Assembly: GCA_033391075.1 (NCBI GenBank) | Contig: JAWPMV010000004.1 | Coordinates: forward strand, 246,642-310,641 | Origin: Bacteroidia bacterium | GTDB taxonomy: Bacteria > Bacteroidota > Bacteroidia > J057 | DNA length: 64,000 bases | Direction: 5' to 3' | In this document: piece by piece, positions 16,845 to 26,519 of the stretch | How positions within the stretch are numbered: position 1 is the first letter of the stretch | How the letters are laid out: each line of letters begins with the position of its first letter | The notes under the pieces: generated by a model | What the model saw: only the letters and a program-made list of their open reading frames with translations | Told to the model about the DNA's origin: nothing | Database searches by the model: none | Made by a program: the position numbers and the translations under genes

Positions 16845-18017
16845 ATGAGCTATGAAAAAGTAGCAGCAAGGCTAATGAATGATTATCCAGGTATATATGA
16901 CCTGGAAGTAAAGGCAAAAAAACGCCTGCCTTATGTCGCATGGGAATATCTACAGACAGGCACAGGCTATGAGCAGGCAATAGAACGCAATCGCCGAAGA
17001 TTGGAGAATATTAGCCTCCGCCCGAGATTTATGCGGGGTAAACTTAATATCGACTTAACTACTGAACTATTCGGGAAGAAATATGCCGCTCCATTTGGTG
17101 TCGCTCCGGTGGGACTTACAGGTATGATGTGGCCCAAAGCCGAACAGATCCTGGCTCGCATGGCTCAGAAAATGAAAGTTCCTTTCTGTTTGAGTACTGT
17201 AGCGACTCAAATTCCAGAAGCTGTTGGGAAATACTCGGGAGATATGGGCTGGTTTCAACTCTATCCTCCCAAAGCAGCAGACCTGAGAGATAGTCTTCTG
17301 AAAAGAGCCAGGGATAATGGATTTCATGCTCTTGTCCTTACTGCGGACGTTCCTGCCCCCAGCCGAAGAGAAAGAACCAAAAGGGCAGGACTTAAAACGC
17401 CTCCTAAAATTACGCCTCAGTTTATCTGGCAGGGAATCACTCATCCTGCCTGGTCCATTGCAACCGTCTTAAACGGTCTCCCTCGATTGAGAACTGTTGA
17501 ATCTTATAGCGATTCCAAAGACCTGGCCGTGGTAGAGGAATTTGTTCGCTTTAAATTTCGGGGAGATTTGGATTGGGAATATGTAAAAGCTGTGCGAGAT
17601 CGCTGGGACGGGCCGATGCTGCTTAAAGGACTCTTGCATCCGGAAGATGCCAGACAGGCAGTAAGCATTGGAGTAGACGGAATCGGAGTTTCCAATCATG
17701 GAGGAAGACAATTTGATGGAGCTCCAGCACCAATTGATATTTTGCCGGAAATGGTAGAAGCCGTTGAAGGGAAAGTGAAAGTGATTTACGATAGTGGTAT
17801 TCGCTCTGGCCTGGATATGATTCGTGCATTTGCTTTGGGAGCAGACTTTGTATTGTGCGGAAGGGCTTATATGTATGGGGTAGCTGCTTTGGGTAAATAT
17901 GGAGGAGAACATACTACCACTATCCTCATGGATGACTTGAAAAATAATATGGCCCAATTGGGGATAGAGCGCATAGCCGAAGCACGGGATATTAACGTGA
18001 TCAAGGAATATCCCTGA
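16845..18017 (+). CDS. FMN-dependent alpha-hydroxy-acid dehydrogenase (LldD-like)
   Basis: A 390-residue TIM-barrel flavoenzyme of the lactate dehydrogenase/glycolate oxidase family, which oxidises L-2-hydroxy acids to 2-oxo acids. Seen: APVGLTGMMWPKAE and LSTVATQIPE (FMN site), LTADVPAPSRRERTKR, catalytic His285 in SNHGGRQFDG, then DSGIRSGLDMIRAFALGAD and GRAYMYG binding the FMN phosphate. The length fits the family. L-lactate is the likeliest substrate, but other short 2-hydroxy acids are possible. No operon partner is obvious. Confidence 0.9.
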   Translation: MSYEKVAARLMNDYPGIYDLEVKAKKRLPYVAWEYLQTGTGYEQAIERNRRRLENISLRPRFMRGKLNIDLTTELFGKKYAAPFGVAPVGLTGMMWPKAEQILARMAQKMKVPFCLSTVATQIPEAVGKYSGDMGWFQLYPPKAADLRDSLLKRARDNGFHALVLTADVPAPSRRERTKRAGLKTPPKITPQFIWQGITHPAWSIATVLNGLPRLRTVESYSDSKDLAVVEEFVRFKFRGDLDWEYVKAVRDRWDGPMLLKGLLHPEDARQAVSIGVDGIGVSNHGGRQFDGAPAPIDILPEMVEAVEGKVKVIYDSGIRSGLDMIRAFALGADFVLCGRAYMYGVAALGKYGGEHTTTILMDDLKNNMAQLGIERIAEARDINVIKEYP

Positions 18018-18090
18018 ACTGCATCTTAAGCCGGTTCAGATTGTCATCTCCCCAACAAAATTGCTGATTGGAATTCGCTAGATTTTAGCT

Positions 18091-19080
18091 ATGAAACTAT
18101 TGTCTCGCACAGTTTTAATCAGCTTGATTATTGTCGCCTGTGAAAATAATCCGCCATTTAGCCCCAAGGATGAACTTAACTGCACGAATGAATCATATCG
18201 GCTTGAAGGTGAAAAGGTTTTCCAAAGCAGCTTTGACAATACTGAAGGAAGACCTGCCGAAGCTGTAACTAAGCTCTTTGGTCAGGATAATCAGCTAGGA
18301 AAAATCAGTAGTTGGGAAGGTCTGGATCTCCACCCTTTGATTGGCGAATTCAGGATTGAATATCAGGGGGGAAGTCCCGGGCAAAGGCATGCAAAAGTTT
18401 TATGTGGAGCAGGTGATCTTTTTAGTCCAAATTATTGTAGCCAGGGCCTCGAACTTATGTTAAAGTCTCCCTACATCTTTGAAGGAGGGATAGCCAGTAA
18501 GGGAAATGTATCTGCCCAGCTTCTAGACAATACTTGTATCTCTCAATGGTATTCTAAAGCCCAGTTTTACCTGGAAACAGATTTTGCTTATCTACAAGAG
18601 TGGGATCAAAACTGGGAGGAGTTGACAATTTCAGAGATTTGGAATAATTCGATAGAGAAGAGTGAATTTCCTTTTAGTATAAAGGTAGATATCGTAAAAA
18701 ATTCTCAGGAGGATTTGGTCTTTAAATTTAGCGGACAAAGGCATGATACAGATGAAATTCTTTGGGAAGAGATAGTTACTGATTTTGCAATTCCACTTAA
18801 ACAAAAAGTATTACTAGAACTCTTTGTGAAAGAAGGAGATGAGTCAAGGGGAAAGTTTGCAGCAACAGCAACTATAGAGGGACAAGATCGTAGGCAAATT
18901 ATTGAAATTATTCATTTTACCCATCATCCAGCGGATTCCAATCCTGATGGATACGACAAACTTGAGCCTTTTAAACTGGCGACCAATAGCAAAGTTTTAA
19001 ATTATTTGGCTCGAGACTTCAGAAGCTTAAAGGTTCATTGGGATAATTGGGAGTTTTGGCGAAATAAGTCTTATTTCTAA
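18091..19080 (+). CDS. Lipoprotein of unknown function
   Basis: A 329-residue protein with a lipoprotein signal (LIIVAC, Cys17). I do not recognise its family. It has four further Cys in the first half and many aromatic residues in beta-like stretches (FRIEYQGGSPGQRHAKVL, KAQFYLETDFAYLQEW, LKVHWDNWEFW), the pattern of an extracellular jelly-roll or concanavalin-like domain. That is only a guess from composition. It starts 73 bp after the hydroxy-acid dehydrogenase. The gap to the next gene (193 bp) shows no clear feature. Confidence 0.75.
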   Translation: MKLLSRTVLISLIIVACENNPPFSPKDELNCTNESYRLEGEKVFQSSFDNTEGRPAEAVTKLFGQDNQLGKISSWEGLDLHPLIGEFRIEYQGGSPGQRHAKVLCGAGDLFSPNYCSQGLELMLKSPYIFEGGIASKGNVSAQLLDNTCISQWYSKAQFYLETDFAYLQEWDQNWEELTISEIWNNSIEKSEFPFSIKVDIVKNSQEDLVFKFSGQRHDTDEILWEEIVTDFAIPLKQKVLLELFVKEGDESRGKFAATATIEGQDRRQIIEIIHFTHHPADSNPDGYDKLEPFKLATNSKVLNYLARDFRSLKVHWDNWEFWRNKSYF

Positions 19081-19273
19081 AAACGCTATCGAAATATTCT
19101 CATTGGAAACCTGCAGTCATGGATGTACTTATTTTAATGTCTATGCTTGCTGTTCCTGGCTTTTCATTTACATAGCAGAATTCTCTCATTATTTTAGAAT
19201 CGAGATAAGCGAATTTCTTCTAAAGTGTTATACTTGCAGTTAGTTTTGGTAACGCTATAATTTTTGCTAAAAA

Positions 19274-19975
19274 ATGAAGACCCTACGTATACTCGCATGT
19301 TCAATCGCACTTTGGATTCCATTTAGTTCTCATGCCCAGGTTGATGAGGATCAGCTTGGTGCCTGGTATATGTTTTTTTGGAACACGACCATCAATGAAA
19401 GTCCCTGGGGATTTCAAGGAGATATTCAACATCGGAATTGGAATATCATTGGCGATTTGCAGCAATTGATGTTACGGGGAGGATTGACCTACAAGCCGAA
19501 AGATGCCAATGTGAAATTTACTTTGGGGTATGCCTATATTGGAGGGGGTGAATTTGGAGAAAGTACAACTATTACGGGTGAAAACAGGATTTATCAGGAA
19601 GCCTTACTCCCTCAGAAAGTGGGTAAACGTTTTTTGCTAACTCATAGATTCCGCTACGAACAAAGATTTATTGAAGGACGTGAAGATATGGCTACTCGTT
19701 GGCGGTATAATCTATTTTTGAATATTCCCTTCAAAGGGGAAACTTTGGGGAAAGGCATTTGGTATTTGGCCCTCTATAATGAGATTTTCCTTAATGGAGA
19801 AAAGAAAGACCTGGGTAATGGTAGAATGGTAGAGATATTTGGGGTAAACCGTACGTATGGAGCGATAGGAGTAGGAGTAGCAGATAATTCCCGAATCCAG
19901 TTTGGCTATATGCAGCAGACCACCAATTCTATCAGCAAAGGCCAACTCCAATTGAGCTTGCATCAGAAATTTTAA
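19274..19975 (+). CDS. DUF2490-family outer-membrane protein
   Basis: A 233-residue protein with a cleavable signal peptide (ending SSHAQ) followed by alternating amphipathic strands that end in QLQLSLHQKF, a terminal Phe typical of outer-membrane beta-barrels. The start DQLGAWYMFFWN, the central RHRFRYEQRF-like block (THRFRYEQRF) and the GVNRTYGAIGVGV stretch are characteristic of DUF2490 proteins, which have no known function. It is followed after 2 bp by a Crp/Fnr regulator, so both share one transcript. Confidence 0.85.
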   Translation: MKTLRILACSIALWIPFSSHAQVDEDQLGAWYMFFWNTTINESPWGFQGDIQHRNWNIIGDLQQLMLRGGLTYKPKDANVKFTLGYAYIGGGEFGESTTITGENRIYQEALLPQKVGKRFLLTHRFRYEQRFIEGREDMATRWRYNLFLNIPFKGETLGKGIWYLALYNEIFLNGEKKDLGNGRMVEIFGVNRTYGAIGVGVADNSRIQFGYMQQTTNSISKGQLQLSLHQKF

Positions 19976-19977
19976 TC

Positions 19978-20556
19978 ATGGAGTTCATTCGGGACTTTTT
20001 CTCGGCTATCTCCCCTCTTTCTGACAAAACCTGGAAAGAGATAAGACCTTTGTTTCAGCATCGAAAATTAGTTCCCCAGGAATACTTTGTTGAAGAGAAT
20101 AGCTATGCACGCGAATTGGCTTTTTTGGGTAAAGGCTGCGTGCGGGCATTTTTCACCAATGCAGCAGGCAAAGAATATAACAAGCAATTCTTTGTTGGCC
20201 CAAGTTTGATCGGAGCCTATACCTCTTTATTGACTGGGGAAAAGAACCTCATTCCTCAACAGGCATTGACAAGCTGTGATATCTGGGCAGCTGAATATCA
20301 GAAGCTGGAAAAACACTTTGATGATTTCCATGATTTGGAGCGGCTAGCTCGAAAGATAGCCGAGCATTATTTTTTGGAGAAAGAGCGTAAGGAATTGGAA
20401 ATGGCTTTGAAAGATGCTACTCAGCGTTATGCCATTTTTCAGGCAAATTTCCCTGGACTGGAGCAGGAAATCCCCCAATATCATATCGCTTCCTATTTGA
20501 GTATCTCCCCTACCCAACTTAGTCGCATTCGTGCAAATCTTAGTAAAGGAAGTTAA
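19978..20556 (+). CDS. Crp/Fnr-family transcriptional regulator
   Basis: A 192-residue regulator. Residues about 10-120 form a cyclic-nucleotide-binding-like beta-roll (RKLVPQEYFVEENSYARELAFLGKGCVRAFF), and the C-terminus is a short winged helix (YHIASYLSISPTQLSRIRANL). The Fnr cysteines and the cAMP phosphate-binding Arg motif are absent, as in most Bacteroidota members, so the ligand is unknown. Coupled (2-bp gap) to the DUF2490 barrel gene. Confidence 0.88.
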   Translation: MEFIRDFFSAISPLSDKTWKEIRPLFQHRKLVPQEYFVEENSYARELAFLGKGCVRAFFTNAAGKEYNKQFFVGPSLIGAYTSLLTGEKNLIPQQALTSCDIWAAEYQKLEKHFDDFHDLERLARKIAEHYFLEKERKELEMALKDATQRYAIFQANFPGLEQEIPQYHIASYLSISPTQLSRIRANLSKGS

Positions 20557-20620
20557 GGAGTACAGTCTTTTTTGATCCTATGAGACATGCTTCCTGAAAC
20601 TGCTGCGGTTGAAATCTGAT

Positions 20621-20652
20621 AAAAACACCTCTTATGAGAGGTATTTTTCTTT
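20621..20652 (+). terminator. Terminator behind the Crp/Fnr gene
   Basis: Stem ACCTCT-TATG-AGAGGT (20627-20642), flanked by AAAAA before and ATTTTTCTTTTC after, which extends the pairing and gives the plus-strand T-run. The A-run upstream gives it the same property on the minus strand. Confidence 0.7.
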
Positions 20653-20759
20653 TCTCATACCAATAAGAGGGGCTCCTGCGTTTCAATTCTAGGACGGACT
20701 TTCGGATCAATTTTATAGATTGAGGTTTGTCCAAAAATTAAAGAAGAAATTACGCAATA

Positions 20760-22025
20760 ATGAGCCATACGTTTCGGTCCATCCTTATCCTCCTTTTTTT
20801 TAGCACTTCCCTTCAGGCCCAGAATCTGGATCAGGAAATTCGCACATATGAAAATGAGCTTTTTCAGATAGAAAACAGAAAGAAGGAACTGGGGCTAAAA
20901 CTTGAAGCGCTCAAACTCAAACGCATTCAAAAAGACCTGCATGAGCTTGGAAATCCCGCTTTGAAAGATGGGGAAGAGTTGATTGTACATCAAGCCTTTA
21001 GCCTGGTGTATAGCGAAGAACATGAACAGGCCAAATGGGTTGCTCATATTTTGCTTCCGGATGTCATCAAGGGCAATGTTCCCCGTAGCAATGACTTTCG
21101 CGAAGATCCCAAAGTGAAAACGGGCACAGCAGTCGAAAAAGACTATTTTCTCAAATATCCCAAAGGTGATGGAGAATTTGAATATGATGGTTTTGGCTAT
21201 GATAGAGGACATTTGGCCCCCTCAGCAGATTTTCGTTGGTCAGAAATAGCCCTCTCCGAATCCTATTTTTACTCAAACATGAGCCCTCAGGTCCCAGAAT
21301 TCAATCGTGGTACCTGGGCAGAACTGGAATCAATCATCCGGGGCTATATGTACAAGCACCCAAAAACTCAATTGTACATCGTCTCGGGTCCTGTTTTGAC
21401 TCCCGGCCTTCCCAAAATCGAACGCAGCATCAATAAGCTCAGCATTCCCAAGTTCTACTTCAAGGTAGTGCTCGACCTCGATAATCAAAAAGCCATCGGA
21501 TTCCTTATGCCGAACAAGGAGATCGATAAGCCTATCGAGACCATGGCCGTTCCCATTGATCAGATTGAGAAAATCACCGGCCTGGATTTCTTCGCCAGTT
21601 TGCCCGATAATTTAGAAAGCACACTTGAAGCTCAGGATAGGGCCAAAGATTGGTTGCCCGATTCGCAGCAGGACGATGTTTTGCCTTTGGATGCAGAGTC
21701 TTTACCTCCTCACCATTTTAACACCCTTACCGCCAAAAATTTTGCAGAATATGGCGATCCAACCAAGATCAATATCTGCGGAACCGTCGTTAGCACAAAG
21801 CTTACCAGCAATGGGCATATTTTCCTCAATCTGGACAAGAAATTCCCCAAGCAGATTTTTACTGCTACCATCTGGAAAGACAATCGCGTCAATTTTTCCT
21901 ATGAGCCACATTTAGAGTTAGAGGGTAAATGTATTTGTGTAGAGGGTACCGTGCGTTTGTCCAGAGGAACTCCAACCATGGAATTGAAGGGCGAGGAGAA
22001 TGTGAAGTTTTGGCAGGAGCGTTAA
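20760..22025 (+). CDS. Secreted DNA/RNA non-specific endonuclease with C-terminal OB-like domain
   Basis: A 421-residue protein with signal peptide (ending SLQAQ). After a coiled coil (about 25-60) comes a NUC1-type beta-beta-alpha-metal nuclease: DRGH at 148-151 with His151 as general base, and NMSPQVPEFNRGTW carrying the metal-binding Asn. These enzymes cut DNA and RNA outside the cytoplasm. Beyond the nuclease (about 260) a linker leads to a roughly 90-residue tail, INICGTVVSTKLTSNGHIFLNL to the end, which reads as an OB-fold of the kind that binds nucleic acid and is unusual for the family. Its stop abuts that of the convergent CHAT gene. Confidence 0.9.
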   Translation: MSHTFRSILILLFFSTSLQAQNLDQEIRTYENELFQIENRKKELGLKLEALKLKRIQKDLHELGNPALKDGEELIVHQAFSLVYSEEHEQAKWVAHILLPDVIKGNVPRSNDFREDPKVKTGTAVEKDYFLKYPKGDGEFEYDGFGYDRGHLAPSADFRWSEIALSESYFYSNMSPQVPEFNRGTWAELESIIRGYMYKHPKTQLYIVSGPVLTPGLPKIERSINKLSIPKFYFKVVLDLDNQKAIGFLMPNKEIDKPIETMAVPIDQIEKITGLDFFASLPDNLESTLEAQDRAKDWLPDSQQDDVLPLDAESLPPHHFNTLTAKNFAEYGDPTKINICGTVVSTKLTSNGHIFLNLDKKFPKQIFTATIWKDNRVNFSYEPHLELEGKCICVEGTVRLSRGTPTMELKGEENVKFWQER

Positions 22026-24908
22026 TCAAACATTTTTACTTGAAGGGCTAAAGAATAGCTGCAGAACAAGCCCAATAAAAAGTAGCAGACCTGCTAAACA
22101 TACCCACTTCACTCTTGGATCAATAAATATCGGCGCATCATCTCCGATGAGAATGAAATTCGCCCAGTATTTGGGATGTGCTCTTCCAGCAATAGGATTT
22201 TGGATGTAATCCTGCTTGGCCAGTCTCAGAGCTTCGGTTTTTGATTTTCCCTCTTTGAGGTAGCTATAAAAACTTAACATGATTCTTTGGGAAACGCTGC
22301 TTTCTGCTTTCCAGAGGCTCATCAAAATACTGGGAGCTCCGGCATAGCGAAAAGCCCAGGCAAAACTCATGATCCCCTCCCCTTTTGCTACTTTCCCTTC
22401 TCCGGTTTCGCAGGCGGAAAGTACTACTAGATCTGCATTGATTTTATGATTCATTAGATCGTGTGCATAAAATACCCCATCTTCAAGGCTGTCTTGATAG
22501 GTAAATTCAATGCGAGAATACATGGGTCTCTCCATTTGAGAATAGCCATGAGTGGCGAAATGCAGAATCTTGTATTGATCTATAACTGACTTCGTATTTT
22601 CCAGATTTGCTTCTTTATCGAGAAAAATATCCCCTTGCATTATGGAATTTATTTCTTCGACCTCCTGCCCATTGAATACCAGTCTTTTTTCCCCTTCAAA
22701 ATAAGGTGCGAAGCCGCCCCAGATTTTAGGAGCAACTTTCCTGTTTCTTTTCAATGGATCCTGGAACAGTATTTTTGCAGAATATGCGTATTGCATATCA
22801 ATACTATTACCTAAATATGCCAGATTTTTAAAAGAAGCTGAGTTCTCTTTATTAGTAAGAAGAAACTCAAAAGGAATTTTGCCCAATTGTCCATCCGGAA
22901 TGAAGATAAGCTTTTCAAAAGCAGAGATTTGTTCAGCGATTAGCTCATCAAATAAAGAAAAGGCAGAATTTTTAAAATCTGAAAAACTTTGAGTGTCCTC
23001 TCCTTCTACTCGAAATTCTTTGCTGAATTCTTCTATATGCTTATAAACGTTTTCTGGAGAAGAAATTACCTTATAACGCAGCCTTTGTTTGTCTAAATAG
23101 AAAATAAAGAGTGAGCTATCTCCTGCAAAAAATTCGACTAATAAGGTATTTGAATTCAAGCCCTTCTGTAAATCTTTAATGTTGGTGTTTTCTGCCTGGT
23201 TTAGAAAAAGATGATAATCAGGATAGCTCTCAGCAAGTATATCAGTAAAGTTTTCCTGTTCTCTTTCCAGTTGAAATATCTTTCTCTCCCAGCGATCAAT
23301 TTTAAAGGAATCAATTCCTTCATCCTTATTTCTTTCCTTGAAGATTTGATTTTTATAAAAGGAAAGATTGGCTTTGAGTTCTCTTTCTTTAGATAATAAG
23401 GTATCGGGTACTCCCCCTGAATACTTTGCGTAAGTATCATTTAGTGAATTCGCAAGCAATACTGCTTTACTCTTTTCAGCAATTTTGAAAGCTTCTTCCA
23501 GATAATTTTCTTCTCCTGTTATTTCATGAAGCTTTAAAGCTATTTCTATGGCTTGTTCAAAGGCTGGGCGTAACTCATTAGAAATGAATAGTTGAGCATC
23601 TAAAGTTTGAAGTTGTTTACGATACCGGTCAGAAAGCTGGATAAGAAGTTGGGAATACAAATACGCACTTGAAAGATTTAATGTCTCTCCTTCAAAATTG
23701 TAAAGTTTTTTTAAGCCAAAAATTTTATTTATTACAATCTCAAGGAGATATTGAGAGATAATTTCAAATTCGGAATGTGGGATTTTAATGTGATAATTTC
23801 CTGTATGATTTCCAGAATTAGAATAGTAATTCAGCGCGACATGATTGTATTTCAGAGAATTATGAATGTCCCCAGCTTTGTCATAAATTTCTCCAAGTAT
23901 TGCATAAAGATCGCCACATGTTGGATTCCCCTTTTTTTGAGGAAATGTTTCCAAACAACTTTCAATAGATTTTTTGCTATTTATTATTGCATTTTGGAAA
24001 TCTCCAACATCAGCTAGATTTTGAGCTAAAACATTAAAATGATTTTCTTCTCGTGGTACTTGGCCGTGAGACCGAAAATACTTATCCTGATAAAGTTTTG
24101 CGAGTTCTAGGTTTTTGAAGCTTTTCTCAAAACGTTTGATGCTTCTATAGCTATTTGCAAGACTTATATAGTTCTTTATTAAAAGCCTTTCGTCTGTAAT
24201 TCTAAATTTTTTGAACAGCTCTAGATTTTTAAGGTAATAAAATATTGACTCCTCTACTTTTCCTTCTGAAAAATAGTCTATCGCAATATTATAATTACAT
24301 GATATTATGGACTCTAAGAAATAAGTATTGTCTTCTTGATTCAATGAGTCTTCAACTAATGAAATTACTCGTTTATAAAATGGGACTGCTTTTTCGATAT
24401 CTCCTTGATCTCCATAATGTATTCCTAAATTTTCTAATGAGATCATCAAATATATAAACGATTCTCGGTTACGAGTTGAGTTAGAATAAAACTCTACTGC
24501 CTTAGAAGTGTAAAAAATTGCCTTCTTTAAATCCCCTATAGTAGAGTAATATGTCCCTAAATTATTAGAAATTGACCCATAGTATTTATTTTTCGATTGA
24601 ATTTTTTTGTTTCCTTCGTTTAAACTTAATAGAGCATAACATTTCATAGATTCATAATCTTCTTGGATATATGAAATGTTAGTACTTGCAATTAAAGCGA
24701 ACATATAGTCATCATAATAATTATTTTTTGATCCTATCCTGATTATTTCTTCTAGGTAATAACTAATACTATCTAATTGATCATGGGCTTTAAACAACTT
24801 TTTAACTTTTTCTTTGTAATCGTTGATTAGATTGACATCACCTTGAGGTAGACAAATGCCAGATTTTAAAAGAATTATTAAAAAGAAAAGAGCTCTGATA
24901 CTCTTCAT
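22026..24908 (-). CDS. TPR-CHAT protease-like protein with signal peptide and C-terminal membrane helix
   Basis: A 960-residue protein; ATG 24908 chosen over TTG 24917. A signal peptide (about 1-20) is followed by roughly ten tetratricopeptide repeats (about 50-400), a helical and coiled-coil stretch, and a CHAT caspase-like domain (about 600-905) with the catalytic dyad His787 (HFATHG) and Cys833 (LSACETGEG). A hydrophobic helix near the end (about 935-955) anchors it. CHAT proteases cut partner proteins, and TPRs usually bind the activator or substrate. Here the domain would face the periplasm. The base composition is AT-richer than that of its neighbours. It is last in an operon with sigma factor, anti-sigma and T9SS protein. 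Confidence 0.9.
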   Translation of the reverse strand: MKSIRALFFLIILLKSGICLPQGDVNLINDYKEKVKKLFKAHDQLDSISYYLEEIIRIGSKNNYYDDYMFALIASTNISYIQEDYESMKCYALLSLNEGNKKIQSKNKYYGSISNNLGTYYSTIGDLKKAIFYTSKAVEFYSNSTRNRESFIYLMISLENLGIHYGDQGDIEKAVPFYKRVISLVEDSLNQEDNTYFLESIISCNYNIAIDYFSEGKVEESIFYYLKNLELFKKFRITDERLLIKNYISLANSYRSIKRFEKSFKNLELAKLYQDKYFRSHGQVPREENHFNVLAQNLADVGDFQNAIINSKKSIESCLETFPQKKGNPTCGDLYAILGEIYDKAGDIHNSLKYNHVALNYYSNSGNHTGNYHIKIPHSEFEIISQYLLEIVINKIFGLKKLYNFEGETLNLSSAYLYSQLLIQLSDRYRKQLQTLDAQLFISNELRPAFEQAIEIALKLHEITGEENYLEEAFKIAEKSKAVLLANSLNDTYAKYSGGVPDTLLSKERELKANLSFYKNQIFKERNKDEGIDSFKIDRWERKIFQLEREQENFTDILAESYPDYHLFLNQAENTNIKDLQKGLNSNTLLVEFFAGDSSLFIFYLDKQRLRYKVISSPENVYKHIEEFSKEFRVEGEDTQSFSDFKNSAFSLFDELIAEQISAFEKLIFIPDGQLGKIPFEFLLTNKENSASFKNLAYLGNSIDMQYAYSAKILFQDPLKRNRKVAPKIWGGFAPYFEGEKRLVFNGQEVEEINSIMQGDIFLDKEANLENTKSVIDQYKILHFATHGYSQMERPMYSRIEFTYQDSLEDGVFYAHDLMNHKINADLVVLSACETGEGKVAKGEGIMSFAWAFRYAGAPSILMSLWKAESSVSQRIMLSFYSYLKEGKSKTEALRLAKQDYIQNPIAGRAHPKYWANFILIGDDAPIFIDPRVKWVCLAGLLLFIGLVLQLFFSPSSKNV

Positions 24909-24919
24909 ACAAGTCAATT

Positions 24920-25849
24920 TTAATTTTTTAGAAATTTTACTACTTCTATTTTCTGACCAGAGTATTTTTTCAACAAATATGGTCCCTTAGGTAAGAATGA
25001 TACGTCTATTAAAACATTATTTTTGTTTAAGAAAGTAAAACGCTGTGGTAACAGCCTATGTTCTTTCCCTGATAAGTCAAATAAGTGGAAAGTTGAATTT
25101 AAATTTATAGTGCCTTTTATGGTCAAATTTAGAATTTTGGAACATGGATTTGGATAGATTTTTATAATTGAGGTTTCTTCAATGTTATTTTCTTGCAGTA
25201 TTTTGTTACTAGTGGCTAAATTCTTAAATCCATTTCTTAAAACTTGATGGGTGGAGTTGTTATAAATGCATTCAAATTCGTAATCTAGATTATTCAATAC
25301 CCCATATAAATTTTCAATACGGGATGTTTGATCAAGTGAATTATATTCTGTTTTCTCTAGTACTACCTTATATGATGAGCATAATTCAACATTTGAATTG
25401 GGGCGATCATTTGTACAAAGATTTGCTTTCATTGATATCCCTATTGTGATTTTCCCTTGAGAATCTAGGAGTTGAGAATTAGCGAAGATCGTTTGATTTG
25501 GGTGAATTAATCCATTAGATAGAATTTTCACATTACTAAAAACAAAGTTATTACAAGTGCTATTTGCACCTCCTAAAGGTTGGCTCCCTCCAATATTAGA
25601 ATTTGGCAAAATAGACGATGCATTGATTAATGAAACATTGTTGATATTAAAAGGGAATTTATTAGGTTTAAACTCAATTATTAGGTTCGGAAGCCAAATA
25701 TCAGGTTCATTACAAATTTGACACGGATCACCACCCTTTTTGCGATTTTTATTTACTTTTGCTAGTAGAATTTGACCTTGAAGACTTATAGAGATAATGA
25801 TTAAAAAGGTGAATATTGAGAGCCTCAAAAATTTAAAATGGATTTGCAT
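24920..25849 (-). CDS. Secreted protein with type IX secretion C-terminal sorting domain
   Basis: A 309-residue protein with an N-terminal signal peptide and a C-terminal T9SS type A sorting domain (from about 228, IIKIYPNPCSKILNL, then FHLFDLSGKEH and GPYLLKKYSGQKIEVVKFLK). The middle has several Cys (CQICNEPD near 43, then ANLCTND, ELCSSY) and Asn-rich beta-type sequence; I recognise no domain. It is exported across the outer membrane and attached or released at the surface. It lies 11 bp ahead of the CHAT gene and 37 bp after the anti-sigma gene, and has low GC like the CHAT gene. Confidence 0.8.
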   Translation of the reverse strand: MQIHFKFLRLSIFTFLIIISISLQGQILLAKVNKNRKKGGDPCQICNEPDIWLPNLIIEFKPNKFPFNINNVSLINASSILPNSNIGGSQPLGGANSTCNNFVFSNVKILSNGLIHPNQTIFANSQLLDSQGKITIGISMKANLCTNDRPNSNVELCSSYKVVLEKTEYNSLDQTSRIENLYGVLNNLDYEFECIYNNSTHQVLRNGFKNLATSNKILQENNIEETSIIKIYPNPCSKILNLTIKGTINLNSTFHLFDLSGKEHRLLPQRFTFLNKNNVLIDVSFLPKGPYLLKKYSGQKIEVVKFLKN

Positions 25850-25886
25850 GATTTAAAGATTTATTGAATAATTTAATTGCATTGCA

Positions 25887-26519
25887 TTAGTCCAACATAG
25901 GAGATTGTTTGCTAATTATTTTTATATACTTTTTTGCCGGATTTAAGTATTCTCCTCGTTTAACATTTTTTAGAACCGAAATAGCTTTAGAAATTTTCTT
26001 CTCCTCCATCAAAGCCATCCCCTTGAAGAAATAGATATCGTCCCGCTGAGGAACACTATCCATGGCCAATATCGAATCAAATTTCTTTATAGCTTCCGGA
26101 AAGTTTTTTAAATTATAAGTGATATATGCATCCTGTAGAAGGGAATCTATACCTTCACCTCTCATTTCAGGAGCAGGGACAAATTCATGTTGACTGGCGA
26201 TAAGTTCTTCTTGAGTTTGAACGGAATTTGTCTGGAACCACAGAATCCCGGCAATGCCAGCTAGCAAAATGAAAATAGCTGCTATCAATAATCGATTTCT
26301 ATTGGTAGTCGGTGAAGAGAATTCCTTACGAATCTGTTTCTTCCAGGATTCTCTGCCTGCCAGATGTGTAGTTGCTTTCACTCGCAGAAGCTCTTTTACA
26401 TATGCTTCTAATTTTTCATCGGCACTCATGGCTAGCTCAAATTCTTTCTTCTCTTTCGCCTCTAATTTTCCAGCTAAATACCGATCTACGAACTCTATAT
26501 TATAATTATGATCTTTCAT
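25887..26519 (-). CDS. Membrane anti-sigma-like protein with C-terminal TPR
   Basis: A 210-residue single-pass protein. The N-terminal part (FVDRYLAGKLEAKEKKEFEL...) is the typical cytoplasmic start of Bacteroidota anti-sigma-like proteins. A transmembrane helix follows at about 77-94 (LLIAAIFILLAGIAGILWF), then a periplasmic part with one or two TPR-like repeats (about 125-200, YNLKNFPEAIKKFDSI, KGMALMEEKKISKAI). No zinc motif. Its start overlaps the sigma gene stop (ATGA), so translation is coupled. The likely role is holding the sigma factor until an outside signal arrives. Confidence 0.8.
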   Translation of the reverse strand: MKDHNYNIEFVDRYLAGKLEAKEKKEFELAMSADEKLEAYVKELLRVKATTHLAGRESWKKQIRKEFSSPTTNRNRLLIAAIFILLAGIAGILWFQTNSVQTQEELIASQHEFVPAPEMRGEGIDSLLQDAYITYNLKNFPEAIKKFDSILAMDSVPQRDDIYFFKGMALMEEKKISKAISVLKNVKRGEYLNPAKKYIKIISKQSPMLD

